In this document: in pieces, positions 30,611 through 41,803 of the stretch
How positions within the stretch are numbered: the first letter of the stretch is position 1
Layout: each line of letters starts with the position of its first letter
Origin: Bremia lactucae
Lineage: Eukaryota; Oomycota; Peronosporomycetes; Peronosporales; Peronosporaceae
DNA: 64,000 nt
Direction: 5' to 3'
Assembly: GCF_004359215.1 (NCBI RefSeq)
Contig: NC_090621.1
Span: 4,975,840-5,039,839 of the forward strand
The notes under the pieces: generated by a model
Databases searched by the model: none
Seen by the model: the letters and a program-made list of their open reading frames with translations, nothing else
Told to the model about the DNA's origin: nothing
Made by a program: the position numbers and the translations under genes

Positions 30611-31340
30611 CTTCACTAGAAGTGGATTCGCCATTCCTCTATAGCCTTTAACTTTTCAGGGTCTGCTCGTACACCATGTGTACTTACAATGCAAGCTGAC
30701 ATACGATTGGGCGTCACCAAAGTCTTTAACACAGCGTCCAAATGATCCTTGTGGACTATTTTGCTCAGCACATCCTCGGTTCTACTATGAGCGAATACTT
30801 CGTCAAAGTAATGGTCGCTTAGACACAGTGCTGACGTATCACGTAAGACACCACTAGGTAGAATGTCGCCGGTGCGTTTTTCGAATTTTGGGGCACTACT
30901 TGCCACTCTTAAAACATATTGCTTTGGGTGCTTACTGCGGTTTTGACTACATCGGACTCTCTCGTGAGAATCTAATAGAAGCCATCTTTTCAATTCAACG
31001 CGGGAAAGATAGTTGACTTTCCCACGAGGTCAACAAAACATCTTTCCGCGGGATTGGCGTTTGCGCTGGAATGGTAGCCGTGTTCAGCTTATGTAAGCGT
31101 GAATCACGCGCCATCCACTTGTGGCCTTACGCACATAGAAGGTCGGGCTGCAGTGCGGCAACTTGCTTTCACGAGCATTCTCCGCCTTGGCTCGCTTAAA
31201 TATACAATCGACTTGTTCCTTCGGCACCGGCGACAAAATCTTTGTGCCAGGTTCCCAGTTAATATCATGCCTGGTGCCCCTATCGGCGGGAGGCGGCTCA
31301 GTACTGTTCTCGGTATTCATCGTGGGTTTTCCACATAATG
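30611..31340 (-). pseudogene. E-3 reverse transcriptase
   Basis: Frame 31320-31084: PPADRGTRHDINWEPGTKIL, PKEQVDCIFKRAKAENARES, LPHCSPTFYVRKATSGWRVI. The palm region around 30835-30800 has HYFDEVFAHSRTE, so the second catalytic Asp is Glu. Frame 30993-30616 carries MSACIVSTHGVRADPEKLKA. Same family as E-1, E-2 and E-4. Confidence 0.85.
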
Positions 31341-32060
31341 TCGTTAAAGGGGCTGTTCTTTGACCTTGAGCATCGAGCTGGTTCTCTTCTCGGTCTCCAA
31401 AGAACGCTTATCCATTGTAGGCGATGGGCAACAGTCCATCAAGCTCTCTTCTGGAACTAGTGCGACTATATCATGGATCTTTCATTCCTATCGTTCGGAC
31501 AGGAACATATGTTACGACATCTCCGGCAGTTTTCTATCTTTTCGGCAGATCTCGAAACGTGCTAAAACACCTCACCTTCGTAGCCTCCGTTATCTTGTCT
31601 ATGACGGCCTTAAAACAGCTCGTTCAAAAATCCAACCGGTTGGACCAGGACTAAATTAAAGGTCTTTCGTCTCGACGTCGCTCGGCTTTGATCGACCGTA
31701 TTTGTCAGTCAATCGAGTCCCGAGTCACCAAAGCCTTTGACCTGGAAGCAGGAGCCGTCGATCTCTCGGGTATGTACTTTCAACCGCACCAGGCCATGGG
31801 CTCTGTGCATATTCTTGCGACGCTTGACTTCTGTCAGCTCGCTATCTACGGTCACAGGCTATCGTCTCTGTGCACGACCATTAGAGGCATGACGACTTGT
31901 CGGGACACTTTTCAACTACACCAGACTCGAGGCGTCAATTGGGACCTGGTGACGTTAGATTTACCGCCAACGCACCCTCAACTGTGTTGGACGCGACATC
32001 AGTTGCATAGGCCTCTCGCGGGGGCACATCCGTTCCGGTGTCCTGTGTAGAGTTAGCGTC
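31341..32060 (-). pseudogene. E-3 protease-RT linker
   Basis: Reverse complement of the E-2/E-5 linker: minus codons give TPERMCPREAYATDVASNTV (E-2 has LREAYTTDVVSNIV), SRADRSQASQE-like repeats, and the PEMS block near 31530. No enzymatic motif. Many stops. Confidence 0.65.
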
Positions 32061-32370
32061 TGTGTATGTACGCTACTCCAATAAATGTTGGTTTTTGCAA
32101 CCATGGCATGCTTTGGATGAGGTCATACAGACTATTCATTACGAGCTCTTAGAATCCCTCGCTACAGTCACTAAAGCGGAGCCGAGTTCAATCTCAACTC
32201 CTCCAGATTCTACGAGTTTGCTAAACTATCGGTCGCCTCTTCTCGCTTGCCATCCTGAAAAGCGACTCATGACTCGCTGGTATCTATTTTAACGCCGCGA
32301 GTTTTTCAAATATATGATGGATTCGAATCCACGAGAAATGTCATCACACAGTCGTAGCCTCGTACTCGAT
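32061..32370 (-). pseudogene. E-3 protease
   Basis: Minus strand near 32360-32310 reads RVRGYDCVMTFLVDSNPSYI, where E-2 has GYDHVMTLLVDSDASQNI. The active-site Gly is Asn here. AFQDGKREEA and RNE-rich codons follow. Degraded. Confidence 0.6.
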
Positions 32371-33480
32371 TGCTATACACCACCAAGATTCAAGTCCGAA
32401 CATTCGGAACCTTCGGGACTATGCTAATCATTGGTTCAATTACTCTGAATATAAGAGTAGCTATAGGTCCGCGTTAGGAGGGCATGACGTCCCTTCTGCG
32501 CTCCTGAATTTCTCGATCCATCAGTGATTAATGGAGAATTCGTGCGCCATGCACGCCAGCTCTTGCCATCGCTTTTCAGGTAGGGAGACCGCCTGCTGGA
32601 CGATTAAGTACCAGCAGCTGCTTTGTCATAGCCGTGAGCCATCGGATGGCCGCACTTGCCGCACTTGTAGCAGACAACCCCTGCGATGCCATACTTTCAG
32701 CCGACGGCTTACACGAAGCTGTTGCCGAGACACTTTTAAAATATTGCTCTTCATCCGAGCCAATTAAGATTGCCCTGACGGCACCATACTGAAAGGGCCT
32801 ATCGCAATGATCCATGTCGCAGTCCGATCATAAATGCGGGCACCCTAACATGTTCCGGGATTGGACCAACAGCAACTGATACCGAGAGCGAGCTCATCTC
32901 CTGCACATAGATCGCATCGTCTGTCAAACTCCAAAGAAGCGCGCCTGTAGCAACACTTCTTTGTTGGCGGCTAATACATTTCGCAAATCATTGTCTTTAA
33001 GTACGTTATGAAGAAAACGTTTTTTGTCCGCCGAAAGAGCTTAGTAAGGAGCTTTACCGCGCAATGCGACATGGTGTTCGACACCATCCGAGTGTCGTCC
33101 TCGATGAGCTGCGCCACATCGCGTTTCTTCTCGGCTAACAACAAGTAGACAATCGTATGCGATGCAGTTCCATTGAACTTGGGACGGTCCATCCGAATGG
33201 ATATCGGCTAATGGTGCCGTAAACAGAGCGTCATAACAGCCCGATTGCGAGTTTCTTTCGAGCCTATTCAAGCCGAAGCTCTTCCTGAGTCTTAGTGATG
33301 AACCCCGCTGCAGCATGACTATGTGCCTTGGACGCGGCCATGCGCTCGCGAGCTCAAATGCCTCAAACTGCTCCAACTGAGCAACATATTTCTCAGGAGG
33401 ACTACCCAAGAGCCTAGCCAGAGCATGCTCACCAAGTCCCTACAGCAGGTGCTCAGCCACCTCCCGATAATTCTTAAGAG
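32371..33480 (-). pseudogene. E-3 gag
   Basis: Minus-strand codons near 33190 read MDRPKFNGTASHTIVYLLLA, and 32690-32620 hold a CCHC-type knuckle C-Y-K-C-G-K-C-G-H-P-M-A-H-G in which the last Cys is Gly. E-6 gag (46690-47103, plus) aligns here, including its knuckle. The capsid core lies in mixed frames between 33409 and 32800. Confidence 0.6.
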
Positions 33481-33565
33481 TGAAAGAAGTGAGCCAAATT
33501 GATTATGAGGCTCATCATCACGGACACGCTGAGAGAGTTGTGAAAGAACTACTATGGCTATAAAG

Positions 33566-33667
33566 TGTAGGCGGGCGTTTTCATGCGACCTCGCACTACA
33601 ACACACTCCTTCGGGCACAGCGAGGTAGTTGGTGGGTCTCAAAGGCAGAATTACATAACAAGGCTGT
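33566..33667 (-). repeat. LTR1 fragment, 5' LTR remnant of E-3
   Basis: Last 100 bp of LTR1 on the minus strand, ending CGCCCGCCTACA at 33566 directly upstream of E-3 gag. Its upstream part is replaced by another LTR1 in opposite orientation starting at 33668. Makes E-3 span about 28472-33667. Confidence 0.6.
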
Positions 33668-34135
33668 TGTAACGGGCTAAAGTGCCTAATGTTACGCACC
33701 TGTTAAGTATGAACGGGAAGTTAATTACTTCATGTGAATTAATGTGGCGTGCCACTATGGTGAGGATCACAAAGTGACCCACCCTTGTGTATGTGATGTA
33801 CATGTGTACATAGGGATGACGTCTAGCGTCATCAGCGAGAAGAGGTAATCGGAACAATAAGCTTGCCACGTAGAGATGCACCTCTACAAAGTTGGCATCT
33901 ATTCATTGGTTAAAAGTACTATTTTTCACCATAATAAATATTAATCAGTCTTAGAACTACTTCCTAAAAAACAAGTGCGCACGTGAAGACGGATAACCGT
34001 TTCCGTGACGACACTTATTCTAAGATACAAGTTCATTATGTGAGGTCACTTTAAGCGCCCACCAAATACCTCACTGCTTATGAGAGAAGACGGTCAAACC
34101 CGCTTCCTCGCTGCGTGTGCTTGTAGTGTGAGTTA
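33668..34135 (+). repeat. LTR1 copy
   Basis: Starts TGTAACGGGCTAAAGTG; contains GATCACAAAGTGACCCACCC, GTGTATGTGATGTACAT, GATGACGTCTAGCGTCATC, GCGCACGTGAAGACGG and AAATACCTCACTGC. The 3' end (CGCCTACA) is missing. 34136-34339 begins with a short gag D piece (CTGTTCCACAGCTTGAAG, also at 45234) and is otherwise unassigned. Confidence 0.7.
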
Positions 34136-34339
34136 AGCTGTTCCACAGCTTGAAGTTCTTCTTCTTTCTTCTCAAAGAGGATTCGACCAATATGTTCCAA
34201 TCGATGTTCACTCGATGTTCACGCCAGACACAAGAAAGAGAAACATGCGCATGAAATTGTACTCGGGTTGCGCGGTACGTCAGCTGCTGTTCTAGTCTCC
34301 TTTTAGTGAGAGCTCTATTGCTAATGGGTAAGGGTGATG

Positions 34340-34843
34340 GCGCTACCCACGCAAAAGACGGGGTGCGTCTTTTATACCGCGAAAGGCTAGTCTATAATCA
34401 AAATCTCCAACCTCCTAGAACACCGTAAACGGCTCGATGAAACGCGGCAATAATTTCGTAGTTCTCCAGGTAGTACAGAAATTGCATTTTTTAGTAGGGT
34501 AGCAGTAAGTATTTGTACTTTTTCTTTCACTTGAATCGTTCATTATTTTTGGTGACCCATGCTGGTCCGCAAATTGCTTTTGCTTGTCCTGTGCGCTTGC
34601 CATCGCGTCAAGGACTTTTCGTGTGATGGCTAATCACACATCCACAAAGCGTTGAGCCTTGCTTACGCTATTAGCATTAAAATAGCCTATGACACCGCCG
34701 AGAGGTTGGTCATAGGATGTAGTTGCCAATAACAAAACGTCGTTTTCGTGTAGGAGCACATGCATTCCTTGCTGGGACTGCACAGTGACACTCTTAGATG
34801 CCGTGACCGCTGCTAAACTGGCAGGGTTACAAGCGCAAGTCTC
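34340..34843 (-). pseudogene. E-4 integrase C-terminal region
   Basis: Minus codons: DAMASAQDKQKQFADQHGSP, then FCTTWRTTKLLPRFIEPFTV (frame 34603-34415), the GPF-type module, and EVGDFDYRLAF. Matches E-1 15840-15520 and E-7 49900-50110. Stops on both sides. Confidence 0.82.
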
Positions 34844-35835
34844 TCACACTGACATGAAACCCTCACGGGTCATCGTCATAGTGACAAAACTGTGTCCCTC
34901 TTTCGCAATTGCACCAAACGTTATAAGGGGCCCTCCCCCATCAAGACTCGGGCTGCGCCCAAACAAGACTGGCGTCCGAGGATGGCGCAGTCCGTTAATA
35001 TAAAACGGTGTCTCACCCGTACTGGCGTGGACACTGTTATTTATAGCGAAATCCTTAAAGGGCATTTGCAGCTCCACTCTTTTAGAGTTGCTATAGTGCG
35101 CAAGACATCCGCCACGACCCGATTGGCACGTTCTGTTTGGCTATCGGGCTGGGGATGATCTGCGGTTGACATGTGGAGCTTGCTACCTAGCAGCTCGAAC
35201 ACATGTCGCCAAAAATCAGACGTAAGACGTGGATCCCGGTTTGATATAATGGACTCGGGCATCCCGTGTAGTCGGTTAACATGATCCAGGAACAAGAGAG
35301 CTGCCTTTTTGCCTGTGATCGATGCCTTACATGGTGATAAATGCACCATTTTGCTCAGTCAGTCTACACAGACGACTAGCCCTGTTCGACCTTTATGATC
35401 GGGCTGCATGTCAAACATGAAGTCCAGACTTACTGACTTCCAGCAGCTGGTTGCAATCGGTAGCGGCTTCAGTGGCGCACTGCTGGACGGTGTAGGCTTA
35501 CTGCGCTGATACTGTTCGCAAGAGCGAATATAGTTGGCCACCCATCTATATAGATGTGGCCACCGAAATTCCTCTGACACTCCTAAGAATGTCTTTTCAC
35601 GGCCCAGATGCCCACTCGATGGTACATCATTGAGCTCGTGAAGTATTTTCAGCTTGGGGCACATAGATTCCCAAGGGATCACAAGGTGACAGCTGATGCC
35701 ACAACAGGCCATCGCTGTAGCTATAGCGATTAAGCTTAGCTTGCAGATGCGACGGAAGGGAATTTTTTCGTCCATCGAAGTGATGCAACAGCAGGCGACA
35801 GTGGTCGTCCTGACTGTAGCTCTATTGTATCTCAA
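34844..35835 (-). pseudogene. E-4 H2C2 finger and integrase core
   Basis: Frame 35835-35359 (158 codons): LHELNDVPSSGHLGREKTFL (His ligands), YIRSCEQYQRSKPTPSSSAP (first Cys kept, second Cys is Tyr), SVSLDFMFDMQPDHKGRTGL (first Asp). Frame 35349-35041: MPESIISNRDPRLTSDFWRH (expected S-D-R is S-N-R, so the second Asp is Asn) and QPDSQTERANRVVADVLRTI (Glu). Frame 35077-34844: FAINNSVHASTGETPFYING. Best preserved integrase of family E. Confidence 0.88.
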
Positions 35836-36848
35836 AGGCCAATGAGCTCGTCACGTGGTATGCTTTCATGGCTGCCAACGGTGACGGCTATAATTGTGCT
35901 TTAACACTAGACACACTTTCCTGGTGTCTTGCCTCGAAGCCTGGTCTGCGCGATAACGCGTCAGCCAAGACATTCGACTTACCCTGTACTTGTTCCTTTG
36001 ACCAAACCCATTCTGCTTCCTTTTTAAGGAGGTCAGAGAAGGGCTTAGCACGCTCTCCTTAATTCTTGCTATACTTATGCAATTAATCAGCGAGCCCAGG
36101 ACTTAACGTAAATTCTTCACATATCGTGGGATCGGCCACTCCTTTACCGATTTTACCTTGTCTGGGTCTGCTCGTACACCATGTGTACCTACCCTGAAGC
36201 CTAGCGCAGGTATCTCGGGGACTTCAATGACGCATTGCGAGTTGACGTACAATAGGCGTCACCTAGAGTCTTCGACACAGCGTTTGTCATGATGCTTGTG
36301 CGACTATTTCGCTCAGTCCGTACTCAGCCCTACAATGAACGATTACATCGTCAAAGTAATGGGGCAAGATAGCACAATGCTGTCGCATCACGTGAGCCGA
36401 CACTCGGTTTAATGTTGTCTGTGCGTTTTTCAAACCTTGAGGAATCACAATTTACTCCGACAGGATACCGCATGGGGCGCTTACAGCTGTTCTGGCTACT
36501 TCACACTCTCTCATGAGTACCTGATAGTAGCCATCTTTAAATCCAACGCGGAAACGATAGTTGACTTTCCCATGGAGTTCAGCAAGACATAATTCCGCGG
36601 GATTGGCGTGTGTGCCGGTATGGTCGCCGTGTTCAGCTTATCGTAAGCATAAACCACGCACCATCCACCTGTGGCTTTACGCACACAAAAGTTCGGGCTG
36701 CAGTGAGGCGATTTGCTCTTCCGCACATGTCCCGCCTTGGCTCGCTTGTCGAAGAACTGATCGATATAGTCGACTTGTTCTTTCGGCAACGGCCATTGCC
36801 TGGTCACACAATATTTGGCGCCAGGTTCGAGGTCTATCTCGTGCCCGA
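35836..36848 (-). pseudogene. E-4 reverse transcriptase with RNase H deletion
   Basis: Frame 36963-36511 gives GHEIDLEPGAKYCVTRQWPL, VDYIDQFFDKRAKAGHVRKS, CVRKATGGWCVVYAYDKLNT, ATIPAHTPIPRN; its first 38 codons come from the neighbouring gypsy G sequence, so RT proper ends near 36848. The catalytic box at about 36355 is intact, HYFDDVIVH. Near 35995 EWVWSKEQV joins directly to SNVLADALSRR-like codons, so nearly all RNase H is deleted. Confidence 0.84.
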
Positions 36849-37880
36849 CTGGCACGTTATAAGCCCCAGATCGACGGTTAGCCAGATCAGTGAGACGTTG
36901 ACGCAAGTTCAACGTCAGTGACGTGTTTACCCATCGCCTGGTTTTTCCAAGTGAATGACCCATACGGCACAGTCGTGGATCGTGAACTCACGACGCTTTC
37001 CTGCGGTGCACAGACTGAGCGATGGCCCTCTGTACTGCTAGCTTTGTACTTCTGGACACACTCCTCTCTTCAGAGAAAGGAGAACGGTGCGGATGAGAAG
37101 TGGCTCGCACACTAAGATGACGCGGTCGTGTGGGTTCCCGCGCGTCAAAAACGCGGTTGAACAGGAATTACCGCACGTGCATGCAGTAATTTAACCGGGG
37201 TTCCGATCTGCACCCCCCCTCCCTCGTGATTGAGAAGGGGCAGTTGTGGTCGAGCGGGCTCTCACACGATTATGACTTGGGCGGACAGGAGTCCCCACGC
37301 GATAACATGATGGTCGAACCGGGATTCGCATTCATCATTCACTGTGGTCGAGCCAAGGTTCCCATCATCCACTGTGGTCGAGCCAAGGTTCCCACATGGG
37401 AAATTTATGGTTGAGCAGGGACTCCCACATGAGTTTACGGCGGACGAGCAGGAGCTCCCACAGGAGCTCCCGCATCAAGTGTGGACGGTCGAGCATGGAT
37501 TACTCCCGTCACGTGTTTCCGGCATCATGGATGAGGACATCCAGTGCCTAAAGGGGGTGGGCGTTCATCATCTGACTGTGGTTCTCCAGCTTCGAGTATC
37601 GTCTCGAAGCACGACAGAGATCAAGCAATAAGAAATTCAGCTTTGGAATGGGTCCACGCTATCGTTGACGTGAAAGGGAAGTCCGCAAAGGCGCCAACAC
37701 ATTGAAGTCGCGAGTCCACCTCGTGACGCTTCCTTGATTACACGCCTTCCAGGACTTTCCTGGAAAATTTTGTTCGTGACCTGAAAGGAGACACCGTGAA
37801 TTAGGTATGTTGATCACGAGCGAGGCGGTTACCGCGTCAAACGAAGAGCAAATGACGCGACTTTGAAGCACTGAGCCAAA
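36849..37880 (+). pseudogene. Gypsy G protease-RT linker with internal repeats
   Basis: Shares a near-identical inverted copy with 21936-20529. A plus-strand frame (37344-37631) reads [40 protein letters not shown]. 37336-37395 contains two 29-bp units (CACTGTGGTCGAGCCAAGGT) where copy H has one. The left edge is an abrupt junction with E-4 RT. Confidence 0.7.
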
Positions 37881-38890
37881 GTCAGCGCGTGAAGAACGAT
37901 TTGCGCTGCAGTCATGGGAGGCTCTGCTAGAGTGTGGTAACACTGTGTACGATATTGCTCTAGAGAATGCAGACGTAATCCCTGACACGATTCCGGCTGA
38001 AATTTCTGCTGATCGTGGTGTTCTGCACGAGATTGATCTCGTGCCAGGCTCAAAGTATTGCGTGAAACGGCAGTGATCGTTGCCTCGAGATAAGTCGAGG
38101 CTATTGACGAATTCATCGAAGGCCGCCGCGAGGCGGGTCATGTTCGCAATAGTACCTCGCCATATTCGAGTCCAACCCTTTGCGTGAAGAAGGCTACGGG
38201 AAGCTAGCAGATTTTTCATGCGAATAATAAACTAAATGATGCCACTATTCCTGCGCAAAAGCCTATCCCCAGGAATGACATGGTGTCAAACTCCATGTCA
38301 GGAAGCGTTATCTTCAGTGCCCTCGATCTAACCGATGGCTTCCACCAAATCCCGATGCGACCGAGCGATATACGACTCACAGCGGTGGGTACCCCGAATG
38401 GCACGCCATGGGAATGTCTAGTGATGCCACAAGGTTGAAGAATACACTCGCCACTTTCAATCGCATGGTGTATTAAGTCTTGAGACACTTCCGGGGCTTC
38501 GCTCGTGGTTATCTCGATGACATCTTTGTCCACAGTCACGCTGAGAACAACCTCAGCGATGTTTAAGTTCACCTTCGACACTTGAAACAGGTGTTTCAAG
38601 TCATGCAAGACAACAAGTCGTATGCGAATTTCAAGTAGTACGTCTTTCGTGTACTGAAAATTCCGGTGCTCGGTTGCTTTGGGAGTAAGTCGGGAGCTCA
38701 AGCTGATTCAGAGAAGGTGTCGTCCATCTGTTCTTGGCCCACGCCCACGAATCCTTCGGAGTTGCGTCAGTGGCTCGGCTTGGCTAATTACTTGCATAAG
38801 TATACGAAGGATGTCGGTTCTATAAGCCTTTGTCGTCACTTTTGAAGAAATACGCCACGTGGTCGTGGCATCCCGAGCATCAAGCGGCAT
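37881..38890 (+). pseudogene. Gypsy G reverse transcriptase
   Basis: Plus codons: ADRGVLHEIDLVPGSKYCVK, then EFIEGRREAGHVRNSTSPYS, ANNKLNDATIPAQKPIPRND, VIFSALDLTDGFHQIPMRPS, LTAVGTPNGTPWECLVMPQG. The catalytic box at 38505-38535 is intact: GYLDDIFVHSHAE. The thumb follows at 38700-38830 (LRQWLGLANYLHKYTKD). Two frameshifts and scattered stops. Confidence 0.87.
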
Positions 38891-39607
38891 TCGATGCAGT
38901 TGGAAATCGCTTGGCTTCAGCGCCAGTGTTGGTCCTCCTGGAGGGCTTTAAATCATTCCACGTGATATGCGATGCAAGTAACTTCGCAATTGGTTGTGCC
39001 CTTATGTGATTCAATGATGAGGGCCGTGAACGAGTCGTGAGTTATCACTCACGACAGATGAAGTCGGCGTAGAAGAGCTATCCATTTCATGATAAGGAGT
39101 TGTTAGCAATGGGGTACGCACTCATTTAATGAACGCATATTTGCTTTGTATACCGAGCATGCATCGCTGCGCACAGCGTCGAAGACTCCGCGTTTGTCCC
39201 AACGGTTGGCACGCTGGCTGTCCTTCTTTCCGAGTACAATTTCGTCGTGCATTACAAATCGGGCAAGATCAACATTCTTGTTGATGCTCTGTCACGACAT
39301 CCTGACTACGATGCTTGGACCGCGCTGAGTCGCCAGGCTACTGACGACGATGAAGAGGATGATCGATGTGCGATGTTGGTATCGCTGAATTTAAGTCGGG
39401 GTCACCCTCGATTTGTAATTATACGACGAAATAGTCGCTGCTTCCATGATCCTGATTACACGGATATTATCGCTTATCTGCGCGAGCCCAGTGATGATGC
39501 ACTCGGAGCTCTGTCACGAACCAAGCGTGATCAGATTCAGCGTTATAATTTAGACTGTGATCTGCTTCTGTACAGCATCGACCACTTCGATGCTCCTCGT
39601 ACGGTAA
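38891..39607 (+). pseudogene. Gypsy G RNase H and tether
   Basis: Codons near 38955 read FHVICDASNFAIGCAL, then FHDKELLAMGYAL and LYTEHASLRTASKTPRLSQR (Asp of TDHASLR is Glu). Frame 39247-39615: HYKSGKINILVDALSRHPDY, an acidic stretch, DDALGALSRTKRDQIQRYNL, LLLYSIDHFDAPR. The frame is then interrupted by a foreign protease piece. Confidence 0.85.
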
Positions 39608-39800
39608 CCTGGTGATGAGGTATACCTCATCACCTTGAAGTTGAAAGTGACAAATGATTTGTCACTCAGAGCCCTAGTGGACTGCGGAGCGTCGAATAAC
39701 TTTATTCGTCGCCAGTCACTAGAGGGTCGTAGGCTCAAATATGTTGAGCGCGACATCCCCCCAACGAGGATGACGATGCGTCTAGCAACAGGAGCATCGA
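39608..39800 (+). pseudogene. Family A/C protease fragment inside gypsy G
   Basis: About 195 bp reading LRALVDCGASNNFIRRQSLE, then RRLKYVERDIPPTRMTMRLA. This is the protease of family A/C (6450-6600, and 62750-62600 minus), not of gypsy G. It sits between RNase H and the H2C2 finger of G in the same orientation; G codons resume with DNESDLRARILDEWHDAPGG. Confidence 0.82.
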
Positions 39801-40660
39801 TACCAGTAGTCGATAACGAGTCGGATTTGCGTGCACGGATCCTTGACGAGTGGCACGATGCCCCAGGTGGTGGCCACTTTGGCCGCGAAAAGACGTTCTT
39901 GGCTGTGTCTCGTGACTTCTTCTGGTCCCACATGAACAAGCATGCGAAATCTGTTAACAGGTGAAGCTATCTTTATCGTCGTAGCCCCCCTGCGACCATT
40001 GCCGATTGCAGCTGAAACTTAGCATTCAGTTTTGACTTCGGGCTCTTGCTCGATAGACGAGTGTCCTGGGATTTGTCAACAGCAGGATGACACACCTGGT
40101 GCCTGTTCACGCTACGATCACTGCGGCAGCGACCGCGGTGCACTTCATCAGAGCTGTGTTTCGCCATCACGGCTTCCCGGTTCGGACCGTAATCCAATTC
40201 ACATCCGCATTTATTGTGTCACTGTTCGAGCTTCTCGGGACGATAGGCAAATTGAGCGCGTGAATAGAGTCCTCAAAGATGTTCTTCGGTGCTATGCTAC
40301 TTCCTTCGCGAGCTGGAGTGCAATTTACAACTTACTGAGTTCGTACTCAAAAATGCCGATGACGAGTCAACAGGGTTGACGCTTTTTTGTGTATTTGGCT
40401 CGAGATCCTCGATTTCCTACTCTTCTAGCCGTGGGTTGCCCACGGTGCCTCGTGGCTTTACTCTGGGTGTAAGTGAATGGAATAAACAACGAACGAGTGC
40501 AGCCTACGGTATTTTGAGTGCAAATATTGTTACTCAAACCAAGGCGAAGTCTGCTGTTTCGCCTCCACGTGGTGTGGCGAATCTCGCTGGACTTCGCAGA
40601 CACTTATTGACCGTATTCGGATACGCGTTCACCTACTAGCTGAGCGTCGTCAGCCTTGTT
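39801..40660 (+). pseudogene. Gypsy G H2C2 finger and integrase
   Basis: Zinc-finger lead-in DLRARILDEWHDAPGGGHFG, REKTFLAVSRDFFWSHMNKH at 39820-39960; then degraded core codons with FHQSCV-type scrambling to 40290. Frame 40289-40639 holds FVLKNADDESTGLTLFCVFG and SEWNKQRTSAAYGILSANIV. Catalytic residues cannot be assigned with confidence. Confidence 0.72.
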
Positions 40661-41087
40661 CACAGGCTCATCAATATCGTCCTGCGCGACCTCACCATCG
40701 CAAGGGGCCACCACCGCTTGTGGACGTGGAAGGTCAGACTGCTGAACCGTGGATCGCACTATCGGTCACGAAAACCCTCTCCGCGAAGTAACACCGTCGG
40801 CTCATGAGACGCGCGCGTTTTCAACCGCGTTTTATCGTTTACGCTGGCTTGGGCTCCCACCCGAGCAGGATACTTGGGAGCCACATTCCTCGCTTCTCCG
40901 CAACGTGTCAGACGTTGTTCGAGCATATGAGTTTACGAAGTCGGACTACCCCAATGCAACCGCAGGCGTGAATGTTCTCATGGTGAACAAGAACGGTAAA
41001 GAAACCCAAGACATCGAGAACAAAACCTATTTCGTGATTCACGGCGGTGAGATTCAAAATGATGGCAAGAACAAGAACGTCGTCTGA
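40661..41087 (+). pseudogene. Gypsy G chromodomain and pol end
   Basis: Frame 40749-41087 (112 codons): HETRAFSTAFYRLRWLGLPP, EQDTWEPHSSLLRNVSDVVR, AYEFTKSDYPNAT: a chromodomain with W-L-G-L-P and DTWEP, followed by a 40-residue hydrophilic tail (ETQDIENKTYFVIHGGEIQN). Stop at 41085-41087. AO-2 ends 56 bp beyond on the other strand; here the two do not overlap. Confidence 0.85.
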
Positions 41088-41142
41088 CGAGTAGCGCGCA
41101 GCAGGGTGGGCAGACGAATGTGCCCCGCCCTGTGCTGGACAT

Positions 41143-41742
41143 TCAGCTATAATTGACTCGGCTGCCGAAAGTGGTGACGCGGACCACGAATAGCTGCAGT
41201 CCGCCTTTCATAAAGACTGTGCTCGTACTTCTTGACACAGGCTTGCTCGCGTTTACTGAGTGGATACTTAGCGAGGTGTCTTTGCCATTCGTCGCGAAAT
41301 GGACGTGGCACCGAGCCGCAGGAGTGACATGCCTCGTTGACGTAAACGTAGCCGACTTGGTCCTCATTCCAGCCGTTGCCGCATACATTTTTGCGTAAAA
41401 CGCCGATTGAGTAATCGGCGCGAATGTCGTCTCGATTGGCAAGCCATTGTGGAAAGCTCCTCCCATCCTCGAGTAATCAGCTTCCAATGCCGAATGAATG
41501 CGCACTAGAAACCTTTCAAAGCGTCGTACGCAACGTTTTCTTAAGTCTCTTTCCACGTTAACCGCGTAAACGCCGAAAGTAGTCCTGCATCGTTGCAAAT
41601 TAATCCGGAGCGTGATCTCCGGACAGCGCATAAGGGATGAGTTGTTGGTTCATCACGTGGATGGTTGCACTTCCGCTGATGGTGCTCGGGAGTGATGTGG
41701 GGTTTGTGTCGCGCGCTTCGCCATCGTGGCTTCGGTCATATC
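41143..41742 (-). pseudogene. AO-2: antisense ORF of gypsy G
   Basis: Between the gypsy G pol stop and its polypurine tract. ATG at 41742 opens MTEATMAKRATQTPHHSRAP and stops at codon 29. Two further frames follow: one open for 162 codons (41631-41143), Arg/Thr-rich; another, more protein-like, with DDIRADYSIG, VYVNEACHSCGSVPRPF, DEWQRHLAKYPLSKREQACV and KKYEHSLYERR. The CxxC and the S-x-E...YER pattern recall AO-1 (DPCSCC; SYEMREGIENLQSYYERG). The true frame is uncertain; I favour the CHSC frame. No known family. Confidence 0.5.
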
Positions 41743-41788
41743 TGTTAAGGTTTCGAGAATCGAGCACTCAGGGTTGGTGAGTGCTCTT

Positions 41789-41803
41789 TTGAAAAGGGGG
41801 TGA
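41789..41803 (+). promoter_or_regulatory. Polypurine tract of gypsy G
   Basis: TTGAAAAGGGGGTGA directly before TGTAATGGGCC. Typical plus-strand primer, adjoining the LTR5 start. It places AO-2 inside the element. Confidence 0.65.

Noticed and set aside
41143..41631. 162-codon minus frame in gypsy G taken as a host gene
   Set aside because: It lies inside the element between pol and the polypurine tract and has no host-protein motif; a neighbouring frame looks more protein-like, so I list the region as AO-2.
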